Positions 37,901 to 47,842 are shown, counted from the stretch's first letter. The stretch: DNA of 64,000 bases from Tetramitus jugosus (GCA_937625935.1 OW569362.1:1-64000), one strand, 5' to 3'. The notes: generated from the sequence alone by a model not told the origin. Translations and numbers: made by a program.

Positions 37901-38659
37901 TTAAATGGGGTTCATTGCATACCCATTATGCATGTTCAACAGTTCGTTCATCCATCTCTGCAGACCATCTGGATTCTTAGTCACAACCTCTTCGTATACA
38001 TTTGGAGAAACAACTCGCATCCACTGAAACAATCCGAATAGACAATAGTCGGCATATCCAACAGTCTCGCCATGTATATATTTTTGATGTTTCAAGGTGT
38101 AGCGAATATGAGCAATGTTGCTGTTCAGAACTTGAATATTCGCTTCTTTTGCTCTCTCGATTTCATCAAACGACTGGCCAAATCTCTCTTCTCTAGATGA
38201 TTTAAAATAGGACTTATTGCTCTCGTCCAGTGCATTGTACACATCCACAACACAACACTTTGCAACAACACCCACCAATTGATTCGCATAATTCGACATG
38301 AATTTGGTCATGGGCTCCATCGTACTCCTCGAACCTGGAAACAATGCCGGAGCCGATTCATACTGGTCCTCGAGATAGCTTGCAATGTTCCAACTGTCGT
38401 GAACAACTGTCTTTAATTCATCTTGAGCATCATACACGAGTAAAAGAGGAACTGTATTGGTCTTTATCTCTGGGTTTTGTTGCTTGTGTTGTTCAATAAA
38501 GGGCTTGATCTGGGAGAAGGTAAGGGACTTGACCTGGAATGGCAGTTCCTTGTGCTTCAGAGCCATTCTCGTTCTCCATACATATGGACTAAAGAATTTG
38601 GATGGATCAGAACCCACCAGATCACATAGAACCAACCTCGCTGTCTCTGTTTGTTTCAT
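37901..38659 (-). CDS. Glutathione S-transferase-fold protein (beta-etherase/LigE-like)
   Basis: 252 residues from ATG 38659; the frame upstream lacks an ATG. The N-terminal thioredoxin-like domain has SPYVWRTRMALKHKELPF, the form seen in the LigE/beta-etherase and fungal GST-like group, then NTVPLLLVYD (the cis-Pro that binds glutathione) and DSWNIASYLEDQY (the gamma-glutamyl-binding Asp-Ser/Asn site). An all-helical C-terminal domain follows, including HGETVGYADYCLFGLFQW. A cytosolic glutathione-dependent enzyme is likely; the substrate is unknown. Confidence 0.8.
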   Translation of the reverse strand: MKQTETARLVLCDLVGSDPSKFFSPYVWRTRMALKHKELPFQVKSLTFSQIKPFIEQHKQQNPEIKTNTVPLLLVYDAQDELKTVVHDSWNIASYLEDQYESAPALFPGSRSTMEPMTKFMSNYANQLVGVVAKCCVVDVYNALDESNKSYFKSSREERFGQSFDEIERAKEANIQVLNSNIAHIRYTLKHQKYIHGETVGYADYCLFGLFQWMRVVSPNVYEEVVTKNPDGLQRWMNELLNMHNGYAMNPI

Positions 38660-38859
38660 TGCAGTTTTTTTGTTTCTTGTAGAATATTTGAAAACTTTAC
38701 TCCGCTGAAAATCCCCATTGTATTTTGACACATGCCAAGACTAGAAAAAGTAACAAGTTCGTTTTCCCTCCCAAATAGCACGTATGCTTTATTACTCTCT
38801 TTTTGACTGAGATATGAATGATGAACATCAAACATCGAAGCATCGAAGACCGACTGGAT

Positions 38860-40293
38860 TTAATCCCAGTCATCATCATCAAAGTCAGAGTCACTCTCAG
38901 AGTCATCATCGTGCACATTCTCAAACTTCTTACTCAAGATATCAGCGACAGAAACTGCTGTAGGCACAGTGCTTGTTGGTTTTTCAGCAATCGTACGCTC
39001 AGAAGCTGCAGCAAGTTTCTTTCCCGCACGAATCTGCTCCAACAGATTCATCTCTTTCTTGACTGGAGCCTGCTCAACAGTCTTCTTGAGTGAGACTCCC
39101 TGTAGCATGGCATCCAATCCACCACCACCACCACCAGAGCTCATGACAGCTGCTGGAGGAGGAGGACCAGGAGGTGGAGGAGGCATGCCCATGGAAGAAG
39201 ACATTGGAGGAGGAGGTGGAGGAGGACCAGGTGGTGGAGGTGCACCAGTGTTGTTTGACATGACAGGAGGAGCTGTCATTGAAGGCATCGACTGGTAAGG
39301 CTGAGGAATTGGATTGTTTCTTGCTGGCTCTGGTGTATTCATCACTGGAGGTTGATAGAGTGATGGAGGAGCAGGACCAGGTGGAGAAGTCTTGATGGAA
39401 GCAGAGCTATTGCTATGAGTGAGAGGTGTCGATGGAGTGTTGGTTGAATAGGCATCGTAACCACTTGGACTCACAGCTGAACCACCACCATTGTTGGAGT
39501 GACTTGGAGGAGTAGGTGTGCTTGGTGATGGACTCACTAGTGCATTAGAGCTACTGTTGTTGCTGCTGATGCTGTTGCTTGGAGCGTGCTCAATCTTGTT
39601 ACCCTGAGAGTCAAAATTCTTTCTGTAGAGTTGAATTGACGCGACTTGTTTGGCGGGTTGATTGGCGGGGCGCCCTGATTTCTCCTGCCTCTTTTTTCTT
39701 TTGAGCAATTTTCGCTCATTTTTTTGTCGTTGGAGCTCTCCCTTGGCCCAATGTCTAAAGAAGAAGCTTGGACAACTGTAGTAATCAGTGCAAGGGAGTC
39801 CCTTTTGTGGATCTTCCATCATGAGCTGTGAGAGCTCTGGTGCAAATTGTGGTAGCTCTCCACAGTTACTCTGATATTGCCATGCGAGTGCAGGCGGATT
39901 GTTCTCCTTGGACACATTCTCCTGATTGACCTTGTTCAACACGGCACGTTGACTCTCAGTCAACACATAACCATTGTTCGTAAACAAGAGCTTGTGATTA
40001 TTGGCAATCATGTACTGTTCAACATTGGTCAACGTAGAGTTCATTTGCTGTACGCGGTCAGTCAATTTTGAGATTCTTTCAAATGTGCCTCTGCTTGTTT
40101 GAAGAATGCTGTCAAACATTTCAGTCGCAATCAATGAAAGATTGGATAGTTGAAACAGGAGACCGTTGAGTGAGTTGGCAGCGGAGCCTTGAAGTGTGTT
40201 ACCGCTGATGCCGGCACTGGAGATGAGCTGGATGCCTTCGTTACGGTGACCGTAGGCATCGTAGTGATTGATTGGTCTCTGGAGAATAACCAT
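38860..40293 (-). CDS. SCAR: SCAR/WAVE actin nucleation-promoting factor
   Basis: 477 residues. The N-terminal 180 residues are the SCAR/WAVE homology domain (LLFQLSNLSLIATEMFDSIL, RGTFERISKLTDRVQ). A basic region (LKRKKRQEKSG) and a long Pro-rich stretch with Gly-Pro-Pro-Pro runs follow. The C-terminus is a VCA module: two WH2-like actin-binding motifs (GLDAMLQGVSLKKT and LLEQIRAGKKLA), a central motif (VADILSKKFENV) and an acidic tail ending DFDDDDWD with the conserved Trp. It activates the Arp2/3 complex within the WAVE regulatory complex at the leading edge, for crawling by pseudopods. ATG start. The tandem WH2 is worth noting. Confidence 0.93.
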   Translation of the reverse strand: MVILQRPINHYDAYGHRNEGIQLISSAGISGNTLQGSAANSLNGLLFQLSNLSLIATEMFDSILQTSRGTFERISKLTDRVQQMNSTLTNVEQYMIANNHKLLFTNNGYVLTESQRAVLNKVNQENVSKENNPPALAWQYQSNCGELPQFAPELSQLMMEDPQKGLPCTDYYSCPSFFFRHWAKGELQRQKNERKLLKRKKRQEKSGRPANQPAKQVASIQLYRKNFDSQGNKIEHAPSNSISSNNSSSNALVSPSPSTPTPPSHSNNGGGSAVSPSGYDAYSTNTPSTPLTHSNSSASIKTSPPGPAPPSLYQPPVMNTPEPARNNPIPQPYQSMPSMTAPPVMSNNTGAPPPPGPPPPPPPMSSSMGMPPPPPGPPPPAAVMSSGGGGGGLDAMLQGVSLKKTVEQAPVKKEMNLLEQIRAGKKLAAASERTIAEKPTSTVPTAVSVADILSKKFENVHDDDSESDSDFDDDDWD

Positions 40294-40500
40294 GACTAAA
40301 TCTCACTCGAATATAAAAAAAAATGATACAAGTTGTTTGTTTTGTTGTTTCTGCTGGGGAAACCTTGGTTTTTTTTGACACGATGCTAGTGACAGGTGAT
40401 GTCCGTGTTACAATATTGCGAACGGAATGAACTGGGAACTTCAGCGAGTTGATTGAATGTTTAGTGGTTCAGAATACAAAAAGGAATTGGGTAACGAGAG

Positions 40501-42321
40501 TCAAGGTTGGCTCTGAACTTCACTACTGTTGCTACTTGTGGACTCTCCTTCTAAAAGTTCAACAGTTTCCGACAGTGTTTTAAGAGATTGGGAGTTTCTT
40601 CTTCGGAGCGATTTGTGGGTCTTTGAGAGATCGTCGTTTGTAAAGTAATGATACGAGTGCCAACCAATGGTTTGAGTCAATGCAGCCCCAGCAGTCATTC
40701 CTATACCTAAACCAAATACCAATCCCAGACCGTATGTGGCTATTCCACTGCACCACAGCGAGAGAGTTACAACACTAATAGTCAATCTCAGTGCACCTGT
40801 TGCCATGTTCGTATACTTGTTCAGTTTTTCATATTTTGCAACAGACCTTTCCTGTGAGATAGATAGAGCAGATAACATGTTCAACATCATCTGTACAGTG
40901 ATTTGAGAGGAGAAGGCACCTACAAAAGGAACACAGCCCAACGCTGCATTGATCGCAGTGAATGCACATATTATTTTTGCAGCCATGACTCTCCTAAAGT
41001 GAACAATCCGAGTTAAATTATTGTCCCTGATCTGACACTCTAATCCAACATCCTGAGCAATAATATCGAGTAGTGTGTCAACTCCTAAATTGGTCGAAAA
41101 CGATTTCTGATCTTTTGTGTAAACTGCTGCAGTCCTGATGTCATCAGGGAGAGAACCAAAGAATGTTTTCTTCGAGAAGGACATTGTTTCAGAAGCTTCG
41201 CTCTCTAACTGTAATATACACTCGTTAACTCGATCTGGATCTTTTGATTTTAGATCATCCATATCCAACTCAGAGTTCTCATCCATTTTTGTGAGCACCG
41301 CCACTGTTGGACACTGAACATTTCCCATTGCCTTCATCTTTGATCTATTTACAGAGGATATTAGCTCTTTCAATCCAGAACCACTATCACGGGTGTGATA
41401 TCTCGTAAAACAAAGGAGAATAATGTCAGGAGGATGATCAATCATTGCTTGAGTCAAGTCTGCCTCAGCCGGATCTCTTTTCCAAAGAGATCGTGATTCT
41501 CCTAATCCTCTCGTGTCATAAAATGTTACGTTGCATTCTGGAAAAAAATATTCGGCAACAGTTTTCGTCTGTGGTTTGTGTGTTCCAATAGCTGCAACCC
41601 TCTTTCCAACAATGGCATTAATTAACGAGCTTTTGGCACTACCCGTCCTGCCAACAAGGAAAACTCGACATGGACGAGAGGGACTCAGATATCTATCACA
41701 GTTTCTCAATGTATCGAAAGCAGAGCAAGCCTTCTGACCGATTGTTTCACCAAACTTATTAATCAACTTTAACTCACACTCCATCACAGATAACTTAATT
41801 TTGTCTATTATTAGTTCAACATCTCTCGAATCTTGATCTAGGCTATTTTCTTTGTTCTTATCTGTAGACCAGAGAAGTTGAGTCACTAATTCCAATTCTT
41901 CCTGTGTTTCGAGGGCGACAAAGAGCAAGGAACGATGTGAAGGTTCGAGCTCCAAGTAAGGAATCATTCGTTCTAAGATTTGAATTCTTCTCTCCCTATT
42001 TGTTCCGGCTAAACGAAGCAGATTGGTCACATGTTCACACGTGACAAACCTTTCTCTGTCGGATATCTGCTCTGGATCAGTAAAGATATCAGGTTCATAT
42101 TCATATTCTTGTTCAGGGAGATCGGGGCTCATATCCTTCTCGAATTTCAGTAGGTCACTTTCATTAGAGATATAGCAAACTTCTTCCATGGCGTTCATGT
42201 GCTTGTGTTTCTTACTATCTTGCGAAAGGGTTTTGATGGGGTCGTTTTTAGCTGAAAAAAATGGCCTTGATGAGCTTAACCTGGTGCCAAGAATATCTTC
42301 TGGATGTCCAAAAGATAACAT
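40501..42321 (-). CDS. P-loop GTPase with a hydrophobic C-terminal region
   Basis: 606 residues from ATG 42321; a later in-frame ATG at 42195 gives 564. The GTPase core shows a variant P-loop GRTGSAKSS (the usual Gly before Lys is Ala), a switch Thr near HKPQTKT, DTRGLGE (G3) and LTKMDE (G4). The C-terminal 170 residues hold several hydrophobic segments (ICAFTAINAALGCVPFVGAF; SGIATYGLGLVFGLGIGMTA), recalling IRG/YcjF-type membrane-inserting GTPases. It is likely a membrane-remodelling or organelle GTPase; if the longer N-terminus is used, a mitochondrial presequence is possible. The start lies 37 bases after the stop of the next gene upstream on the same strand. Confidence 0.72.
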   Translation of the reverse strand: MLSFGHPEDILGTRLSSSRPFFSAKNDPIKTLSQDSKKHKHMNAMEEVCYISNESDLLKFEKDMSPDLPEQEYEYEPDIFTDPEQISDRERFVTCEHVTNLLRLAGTNRERRIQILERMIPYLELEPSHRSLLFVALETQEELELVTQLLWSTDKNKENSLDQDSRDVELIIDKIKLSVMECELKLINKFGETIGQKACSAFDTLRNCDRYLSPSRPCRVFLVGRTGSAKSSLINAIVGKRVAAIGTHKPQTKTVAEYFFPECNVTFYDTRGLGESRSLWKRDPAEADLTQAMIDHPPDIILLCFTRYHTRDSGSGLKELISSVNRSKMKAMGNVQCPTVAVLTKMDENSELDMDDLKSKDPDRVNECILQLESEASETMSFSKKTFFGSLPDDIRTAAVYTKDQKSFSTNLGVDTLLDIIAQDVGLECQIRDNNLTRIVHFRRVMAAKIICAFTAINAALGCVPFVGAFSSQITVQMMLNMLSALSISQERSVAKYEKLNKYTNMATGALRLTISVVTLSLWCSGIATYGLGLVFGLGIGMTAGAALTQTIGWHSYHYFTNDDLSKTHKSLRRRNSQSLKTLSETVELLEGESTSSNSSEVQSQP

Positions 42322-42358
42322 TGGCAATAATCGATTCCTTGACCTTAATGCCCAGTGT

Positions 42359-43516
42359 TTATTTTGCTGGAGGCGTAACAACAATCTTATTCAAGACGGT
42401 TCTTGTTGGAAACACGTTGATTGGACCCACCCAGAAATAATTTTTCTCAAGGACGTCCTGTCTTTCGTTCTTTTCAAATGTCAGGACTCTACTTCCTTGA
42501 TAATTGATCTTAAAGTTTGTAGGCTGTGGCGCGTCGTTCAACACAATGTGATAATCAGCCTGAGCAGATGTAGCTGGCTGAAAGAATGCTTGGGACATGC
42601 GCCAATCGTCTGACGGAGGCAATAAGAGATCCCTCGACTTACCGTCAGTTTCAAACATGTTCTTATACTTCGTGAATGAGAAGCAGTATTGACCAGTGAT
42701 AGTTGCTTCAGAATGAACAGTAGATGGGTCACTCTTGGACACTCTGCTCACAGTGATCTGAAGAGGTGCACGGAAGGCCATGTCCGATACACGTAGGAAA
42801 GTTATGGAACCTACGAGGTCTTCGTGTGTCATCCATGGTCCAAGCAAATAATCAATCTTGCAAGATAAGTCACACTGCTTCAATAGCTCAATAAAGTTAG
42901 AATTCACAACAGATGTTGTTTCACCAGTCTTCAAATTGACCCACTGCACTGTATACTTGGTTTCAAGATTCTTCTCATTGTCATTCGTCACCTCTGGAAA
43001 AAGTTCTTGCTCAATTTTTCGTAGAGCTACACGATTACTTCTCAAATCTCTCACTGCCCTCAGCACATGAGAACAGAAAACAGAAGGCATCTGCTTTTCT
43101 AACTCAGGTTCCCATTCACGCAAATCTTGCTCAGCTACCACAATGCGTTTCGAGCTGAGGTACACTGAAAATGTCAGACTTGACACTAGCAATACAAGCC
43201 AAGGAATGTCGCGCCCACGAATAATTTTTCTTTTTTCACTTTTTGGTTTCTCCTTTTCACTGCGGTCATCTTGCTGTTCCTCAAATCGCTGGTCTTGAGG
43301 TTTTTCATTCATGTAAACCTCCTCCATTCTTCTTGAGTGAGATGACGGTTCATCTCTCAGTATGAAATCATCAATACCTTGTGGCCTTTTATATTGCATC
43401 GAATAAGGAGTCGATTGAAAAGTGGCATGTTTAGAGAATGCAATCAAGTTGTTGTGTTTCAACAGAATGCATCGTCGATTGGAAGTTGCAAGGACAAGTT
43501 TCAGTGTTTTGATCAT
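42359..43516 (-). CDS. Hypothetical, possibly mitochondrial, single-pass membrane protein
   Basis: 385 residues, not recognised. The N-terminus is basic and Ser-rich without acids for 45 residues (MIKTLKLVLATSNRRCILLK), like a mitochondrial presequence. A charged Glu/Lys/Arg block is followed by a single membrane span (IPWLVLLVSSLTFSVYLSSK, about 104-123) and a 260-residue domain, predicted mixed alpha/beta. TIM21- and Coa1-like proteins share this layout, but no signature was recognised. It starts 46 bases from the divergent Rieske gene. Confidence 0.65.
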   Translation of the reverse strand: MIKTLKLVLATSNRRCILLKHNNLIAFSKHATFQSTPYSMQYKRPQGIDDFILRDEPSSHSRRMEEVYMNEKPQDQRFEEQQDDRSEKEKPKSEKRKIIRGRDIPWLVLLVSSLTFSVYLSSKRIVVAEQDLREWEPELEKQMPSVFCSHVLRAVRDLRSNRVALRKIEQELFPEVTNDNEKNLETKYTVQWVNLKTGETTSVVNSNFIELLKQCDLSCKIDYLLGPWMTHEDLVGSITFLRVSDMAFRAPLQITVSRVSKSDPSTVHSEATITGQYCFSFTKYKNMFETDGKSRDLLLPPSDDWRMSQAFFQPATSAQADYHIVLNDAPQPTNFKINYQGSRVLTFEKNERQDVLEKNYFWVGPINVFPTRTVLNKIVVTPPAK

Positions 43517-43562
43517 TTTTTTAGGGTTACTTATTTGGCGGGAAGGAAAAGAACTCTAAAAA

Positions 43563-44135
43563 ATGCAGAGAGATAATGTTGTTTCGCTCAATTCTCTCAA
43601 GAGAGTCAAAAAGATGGTTTTGGTCATTGAAGATCGAACAGTTGCTTTATTGTTTCACAATAACCAAGTGTACTGCATTGATGAATTTTGTTATCATCAT
43701 GGTGGTCCTCTGAGTCATGGAGATATTGAAGATGTGCATGAACACTCTTGTATTGTTTGTCCATGGCATCACTACAAGATATCGTTGAATAGTGGCGAGG
43801 GTCTTTATCTGGGATTGGACGGTAAACCGAGAACAAAGGGCATAAAGCAACGAGTTCATCAAGTAATTGTGGATGAGTCGAATGATACCGTGCAAGTCGT
43901 ATTGAACAAGGATGAAACAGTGATTGAATCGGATCGTTATGTAGGATTGAACTGTAAGAGTGAGAGGCAACAGAAGCAACCATCCGAAGTAGTCAATTTG
44001 AGAGAGCTGAAAAGAGCGAGAGCATTGAAGAGGGAGCAAGAAGGTGCAATGCTTGAGAAGAAGGAGATTGACAAAACGATCAATCCACATAACCCAAAGA
44101 GTGAATCCAATGCTTCCAATAGTCGATTTTATTGA
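43563..44135 (+). CDS. Rieske [2Fe-2S] domain protein (RFESD-like)
   Basis: 190 residues. The cluster ligands are C43-x-H45 (CYHHGGPL) and C66-x2-H69 (CPWHH), separated by 20 residues, the two-box Rieske pattern. The proteins of this type without a catalytic partner domain (RFESD in animals) are presumed electron carriers. The domain is at the N-terminal end; the last 60 residues are Lys/Glu-rich. No membrane span or presequence is visible, so cytosolic location is likely. Its stop is 10 bases from the stop of the convergent CCR4-like gene. Confidence 0.85.
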   Translation: MQRDNVVSLNSLKRVKKMVLVIEDRTVALLFHNNQVYCIDEFCYHHGGPLSHGDIEDVHEHSCIVCPWHHYKISLNSGEGLYLGLDGKPRTKGIKQRVHQVIVDESNDTVQVVLNKDETVIESDRYVGLNCKSERQQKQPSEVVNLRELKRARALKREQEGAMLEKKEIDKTINPHNPKSESNASNSRFY

Positions 44136-44145
44136 CGGGTTAATT

Positions 44146-45477
44146 TCAATTCCTCGTCGGACGTATCACTGCTAACGAGGTCATTAACGATATGTGATCG
44201 CTTGACAAAGTCTCATTAGGTAGAGCCGTTTCGCTCTTTAACAGAGACTCCTCGGGTAGAGCCAGAATCTTGCGAGGTACTAGGTGGACGGCTTGTTGCT
44301 CATTTGGCTGTTCGACAAATATGTAATCCAATGTTTCTTGAAAACCTTGGACATAGTTTGTGTGACTAGGTTCATGTTCACCTCCAGTAACAACACCATA
44401 CCGCGTAGTACTCTCTAAATACGAAATTGTATCCCCTTCAACATGTTTCATATAGCTACCATAGGCAGAGTGGAAGAGTGGAAGGTTTTGTGAAATCGTC
44501 TTGTTCAATATAGACTCAACGTGTCTTAACCTAGTTTCTCTCTCTTCCACAATTAATTCATGCTCGTACTTGCTCCTACTTGAACATTCATTCAATATCG
44601 TTTCATTGAAGCGTTCGACGATACACTCAGGTATAGGGTATTTGATCATTTTGTAGACATGTAGAGCTTCAGATCTGAGAATGGGATCTCTTGATACTAC
44701 TTTCCTCGTATGACAAGTCAAGTAAGTGTACAAGGGGTTGTGTGGCACATCGTTCAGATCGCCTGCAAGTATCACAGGAGGAGATTGACCATATTGTTCC
44801 GATAATCGATCTCTCAGCTGGTTAATGCGCGTCAAAAGAACATGTATCTGTCTGAGACGCGTGTATTTAAAGTCTGGTCGCCAAGAAACATGAGTATTCG
44901 CCACAATAACCATGTATCCATGCTCTCGATGTCGCAAGCATACTACTTGTCCACAATTGGCAATCCATTTTAGCTCTAATCGCTCAAAAAGACCCATCTT
45001 GTGTTCAAATTGATTATTCGACTCCTCGTTAACCTCTTCCTGATACTCTACCATTTCATATTCAATCATCTCAAACTCACTCTCCTTGAATGCAATGACA
45101 TTGCCATATTGTGACACATCGCCCTCCCCATCACTAACCATCTTCTTCGGCTTCATGTACACATGGCCGTATCCTATCTTTGACAAGGTTTCAACCCAGT
45201 AATCCTCATAAAAATCAACTTCTTGAAGACACATGACTGACGCGTCTCGAAACTTGATCTCGGCCAATAAGTTTTGTCTTCGATAGTTCCAACGACAAGA
45301 TTTCTTTGTGCAGTAATTGAATTTTGTCCTTCGATTGATCAATGTCTGAGCGAGTACATTGTATTGCATCACCGTGAATTCACCAATCGTTTCTTGTTCT
45401 TCATGTTTGTTGTCATTGTGTTCAAGTGTGATCCAGTTACGTTGAAATGCACTTGTTTGGTTATTGTTTTCCGTCAT
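44146..45477 (-). CDS. CCR4/Angel-type endonuclease-exonuclease-phosphatase protein
   Basis: 443 residues with the motifs of the EEP nuclease fold in order: MQYNVLAQTL (Asn), MCLQEVDFYEDYW (metal-binding Glu), ANTHVSWRPDFKYTRLRQI, AGDLNDVPHNPLYTYL (catalytic Asp/Asn), and SSDHISLMTSL (terminal Asp-His). The MQYNVLA start and the RxxNLLAEI segment are typical of CCR4, nocturnin and Angel poly(A)/RNA-processing enzymes. There is no N-terminal LRR, so it is not a full CCR4. Likely an RNA 3'-end nuclease or phosphatase in the cytosol. A 130-residue insertion between the Asp and His motifs is long. Confidence 0.87.
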   Translation of the reverse strand: MTENNNQTSAFQRNWITLEHNDNKHEEQETIGEFTVMQYNVLAQTLINRRTKFNYCTKKSCRWNYRRQNLLAEIKFRDASVMCLQEVDFYEDYWVETLSKIGYGHVYMKPKKMVSDGEGDVSQYGNVIAFKESEFEMIEYEMVEYQEEVNEESNNQFEHKMGLFERLELKWIANCGQVVCLRHREHGYMVIVANTHVSWRPDFKYTRLRQIHVLLTRINQLRDRLSEQYGQSPPVILAGDLNDVPHNPLYTYLTCHTRKVVSRDPILRSEALHVYKMIKYPIPECIVERFNETILNECSSRSKYEHELIVEERETRLRHVESILNKTISQNLPLFHSAYGSYMKHVEGDTISYLESTTRYGVVTGGEHEPSHTNYVQGFQETLDYIFVEQPNEQQAVHLVPRKILALPEESLLKSETALPNETLSSDHISLMTSLAVIRPTRN

Positions 45478-45750
45478 TTTCCTTGTTATTTGTTATTGTT
45501 GCTTTGTTTTCTTTACTGTTGGCTTGAGTAAAGAGTGTGAATGTCCAGGAATTCTTTGTTTTGAATGCCTCGGGAAGTCATCAATGTGGAACTCGAATTC
45601 GAAATGCACAGTTTTTTACCGATCACGGAGTAATTCATTTCTATCACGCGGCAACTGGACTCCAAATCGGAAAAAATTCTAGATGGAACACGAACGAGAA
45701 AAAAAACAAACACCCATTCATCCAACCGTATATACCTACATAAAACAAAC

Positions 45751-47358
45751 ATGGCTCCATCAATGGTCAAATTGGGCCACCAACCAAACGCATACAGACC
45801 GTTTGAAGTACCTGTGATTTATCAAGAAAATCGTATAGAAAACATGAAGCAAATGTTGGACGCACTTCAACACTTGGAAAACGTGTCAAACGCCGTGTTC
45901 AATCGCATTAGTCATCAAGTTGAACAACACAAATCCAATTTAGCAAGTGTACAACAACGAACACAACAAGCATCCTCTCGTGTCTCCTCACTCATTGGTC
46001 GCAATCAAGCCACTAGTGTTTTTTCTCCGCCTACTTATCCATCCTTGTCAGCAGGTGGTGTTGAGAATCAAAAGTTGGATCATAAGCCATTGTTTGACAG
46101 TACTAATGTGATTAGAGTAGATCCTGTGTATCACAAGTTGAACCCTGGTGTGTCTTCACTGAGAAACGTATGTCGTTGTAGTTTTTTTTGGCGGCTTTTT
46201 TTTTCTCTTCAAGTTGGGCTACAGTAGCGAAAGCTTACACCATCCCGTATGTTTTTTTTTGCTTCAATGTAGTACAAATTGGTGAATCCAATTAGTCTCT
46301 ATGAGACATCTGCTGCCAGAAAAATTTCAGAGAAGAATATGCAGGAAGCAGTGTCTACGGCTGAAAATCGTGTCAAGCCTGAAGGATTGGGACCCATGCC
46401 AAGCTCAATCAAGAGTATCTCTGGTCTGTTGTTGTTTAACACTGGTGAGTACGTGTACAAGAATTATCCATTGAATATTGATCCATTGTTGGGTGTCGAG
46501 AGCGGTGAGGGTGATCAGGACAAGGAAGGATTGATTGATGCACCACCTGATTCACTCGTTTCAGAGAATCACGGAATGGATGATCAATTGAATCAACCCA
46601 TTTCCTTCCAACCAAAGATGAGGGACATGCCAGAGCTTCAATTGCCAACATCACTCGATTTGCCAAACATTATTGATGTGCCATGGGAGTTGAACCTTGA
46701 TTCACTCGCATCGATTGCACCAAGTTCATTGCCTAGTCTAGCTGAGGCAACTGGATCTTCGACTGGTCCTACAACTGCTCCACCCGCTCCTTCATTGGAT
46801 GGTTCTGTTCCTCCTCCACCTGGTCCACCGCCAATGACCTCGTCCGGTGGTCCTCCGCCTCCTCCACCACCAGGCCCACCTCCTCCAATCTCATCGGGTG
46901 GACCACCTCCACCACCAGGTCCACCTCCACCCCTACCAAACGGAGCACCACTTGCGCCTCCAGCACCAAAGTCGGGTGGTGATGATGATGATGGTGATCG
47001 TGGAGATTTCCTGGCTTCCATCCGTAACTTCTCCAAGAACAAGTTGTCATCCTCCAAGACAAAGCGCAAGCAAAAGGAAGTCAAGAAACCTGTTGCCTCT
47101 GGTGGAGATATGCTGGCAGATTTGTTCAGAAAGATTGATACGAGAAGAAAAGCTATTGATGGATCTGGAGGTGATGACAGAAAGAAGAAGAGAAGAGACA
47201 AGGGCGCATCTGATGATGAATCAGAGAAGGAGATTCCTCCACCCAAGATTGCGACACCAACTGTGCAGCCAGAGCCAACTCTATTGCAAGCAAGTATTGA
47301 AAAGTTTGTGAAAGAAGAAGATGATGAGAGCACTGGCTCTTCATGGGACAGCGATTAA
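45751..47358 (+). CDS. WASH1: WASH complex subunit 1 (one intron)
   Basis: 500 residues from two exons, 45751-46167 and 46273-47358. Exon 1 has the N-terminal WASH homology (YRPFEVPVIYQENRIENMKQ, heptad-like helix after). Exon 2 continues in frame with YKLVNPISLYETSAARK. Pro-rich runs precede a WH2 motif (MLADLFRKIDTRRKAI) and the acidic C-terminus ending SSWDSD, with the Trp that binds Arp2/3. WASH activates Arp2/3 on endosomes for sorting and, in amoebae, neutralises lysosomes before exocytosis. The second exon alone would start on TTG, so the intron is needed. Together with SCAR on the opposite strand, two Arp2/3 activators lie within this cluster. Confidence 0.92.
46168..46272 (+). other. 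Intron of WASH1
   Basis: 105 bases, GTATGT at the 5' end and AATGTAG at the 3' end, T-rich, phase 0. Reading through would add stops and non-protein-like residues. Removing it joins LRN to YKLVNP in frame. Confidence 0.88.
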
Positions 47359-47445
47359 TTTATCAAAGATTGAAAGATTTTATTGTACATAATGATAAAT
47401 ACTCTTTCACCTTCAAAACCTGAATCACCAACTCAACTGGTTGCC

Positions 47446-47733
47446 TCACCATGCTTCCTTCCCGAGTTTTGTCCTCTTGTATGGTACACGGCGAGGAAAC
47501 TTGGATGGAATATTGAGTGGAGGGACAACAAGTCTTTGACCTACGTCTTCAAGGCTATGGCCTCGGCAACAAGAGGAGGAGGAACGGCTGTCACTCAATG
47601 CTCTTCCAGAGAAGAAACGTTGGCGGTGCACACGTTTGGTACGAGGAGATCTTGCAGCCTGAACATTAGACATTGGAATCCAAATGGTCAAAACGAGAAC
47701 CAACAACAAAGAAAGGAATAAAACCTTGTTCAT
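47446..47733 (-). CDS. Small secreted basic protein
   Basis: 95 residues from ATG 47733. The first 27 are a strong signal peptide (MNKVLFLSLLLVLVLTIWIP, cut probably after Val-Gln-Ala). The mature part is about 68 residues, rich in Arg, Lys and Ser, with one Cys pair (SSSSCCRGH) and dibasic or basic runs (RTKRVHRQR, KFPRRVPYKRTK) that could be processing sites. It could be a secreted peptide or a pro-peptide precursor. No homologue was recognised, and a chance ORF cannot be excluded, but the signal peptide is strong. Confidence 0.55.
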   Translation of the reverse strand: MNKVLFLSLLLVLVLTIWIPMSNVQAARSPRTKRVHRQRFFSGRALSDSRSSSSCCRGHSLEDVGQRLVVPPLNIPSKFPRRVPYKRTKLGKEAW

Positions 47734-47842
47734 CTTCAATAATTTTTCTGTGGGATACTTTTTCTCAGCAGATCCAGCTTCGAAGCTCCTCAACAGACCG
47801 ATCCCAAAAACTCCAAAATAATACAAAAAACAACACAACAAC

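Noticed and set aside
46638-47333. Gly-rich minus-strand ORF opposite WASH1
   Set aside because: It is the antisense of the Pro-rich region.
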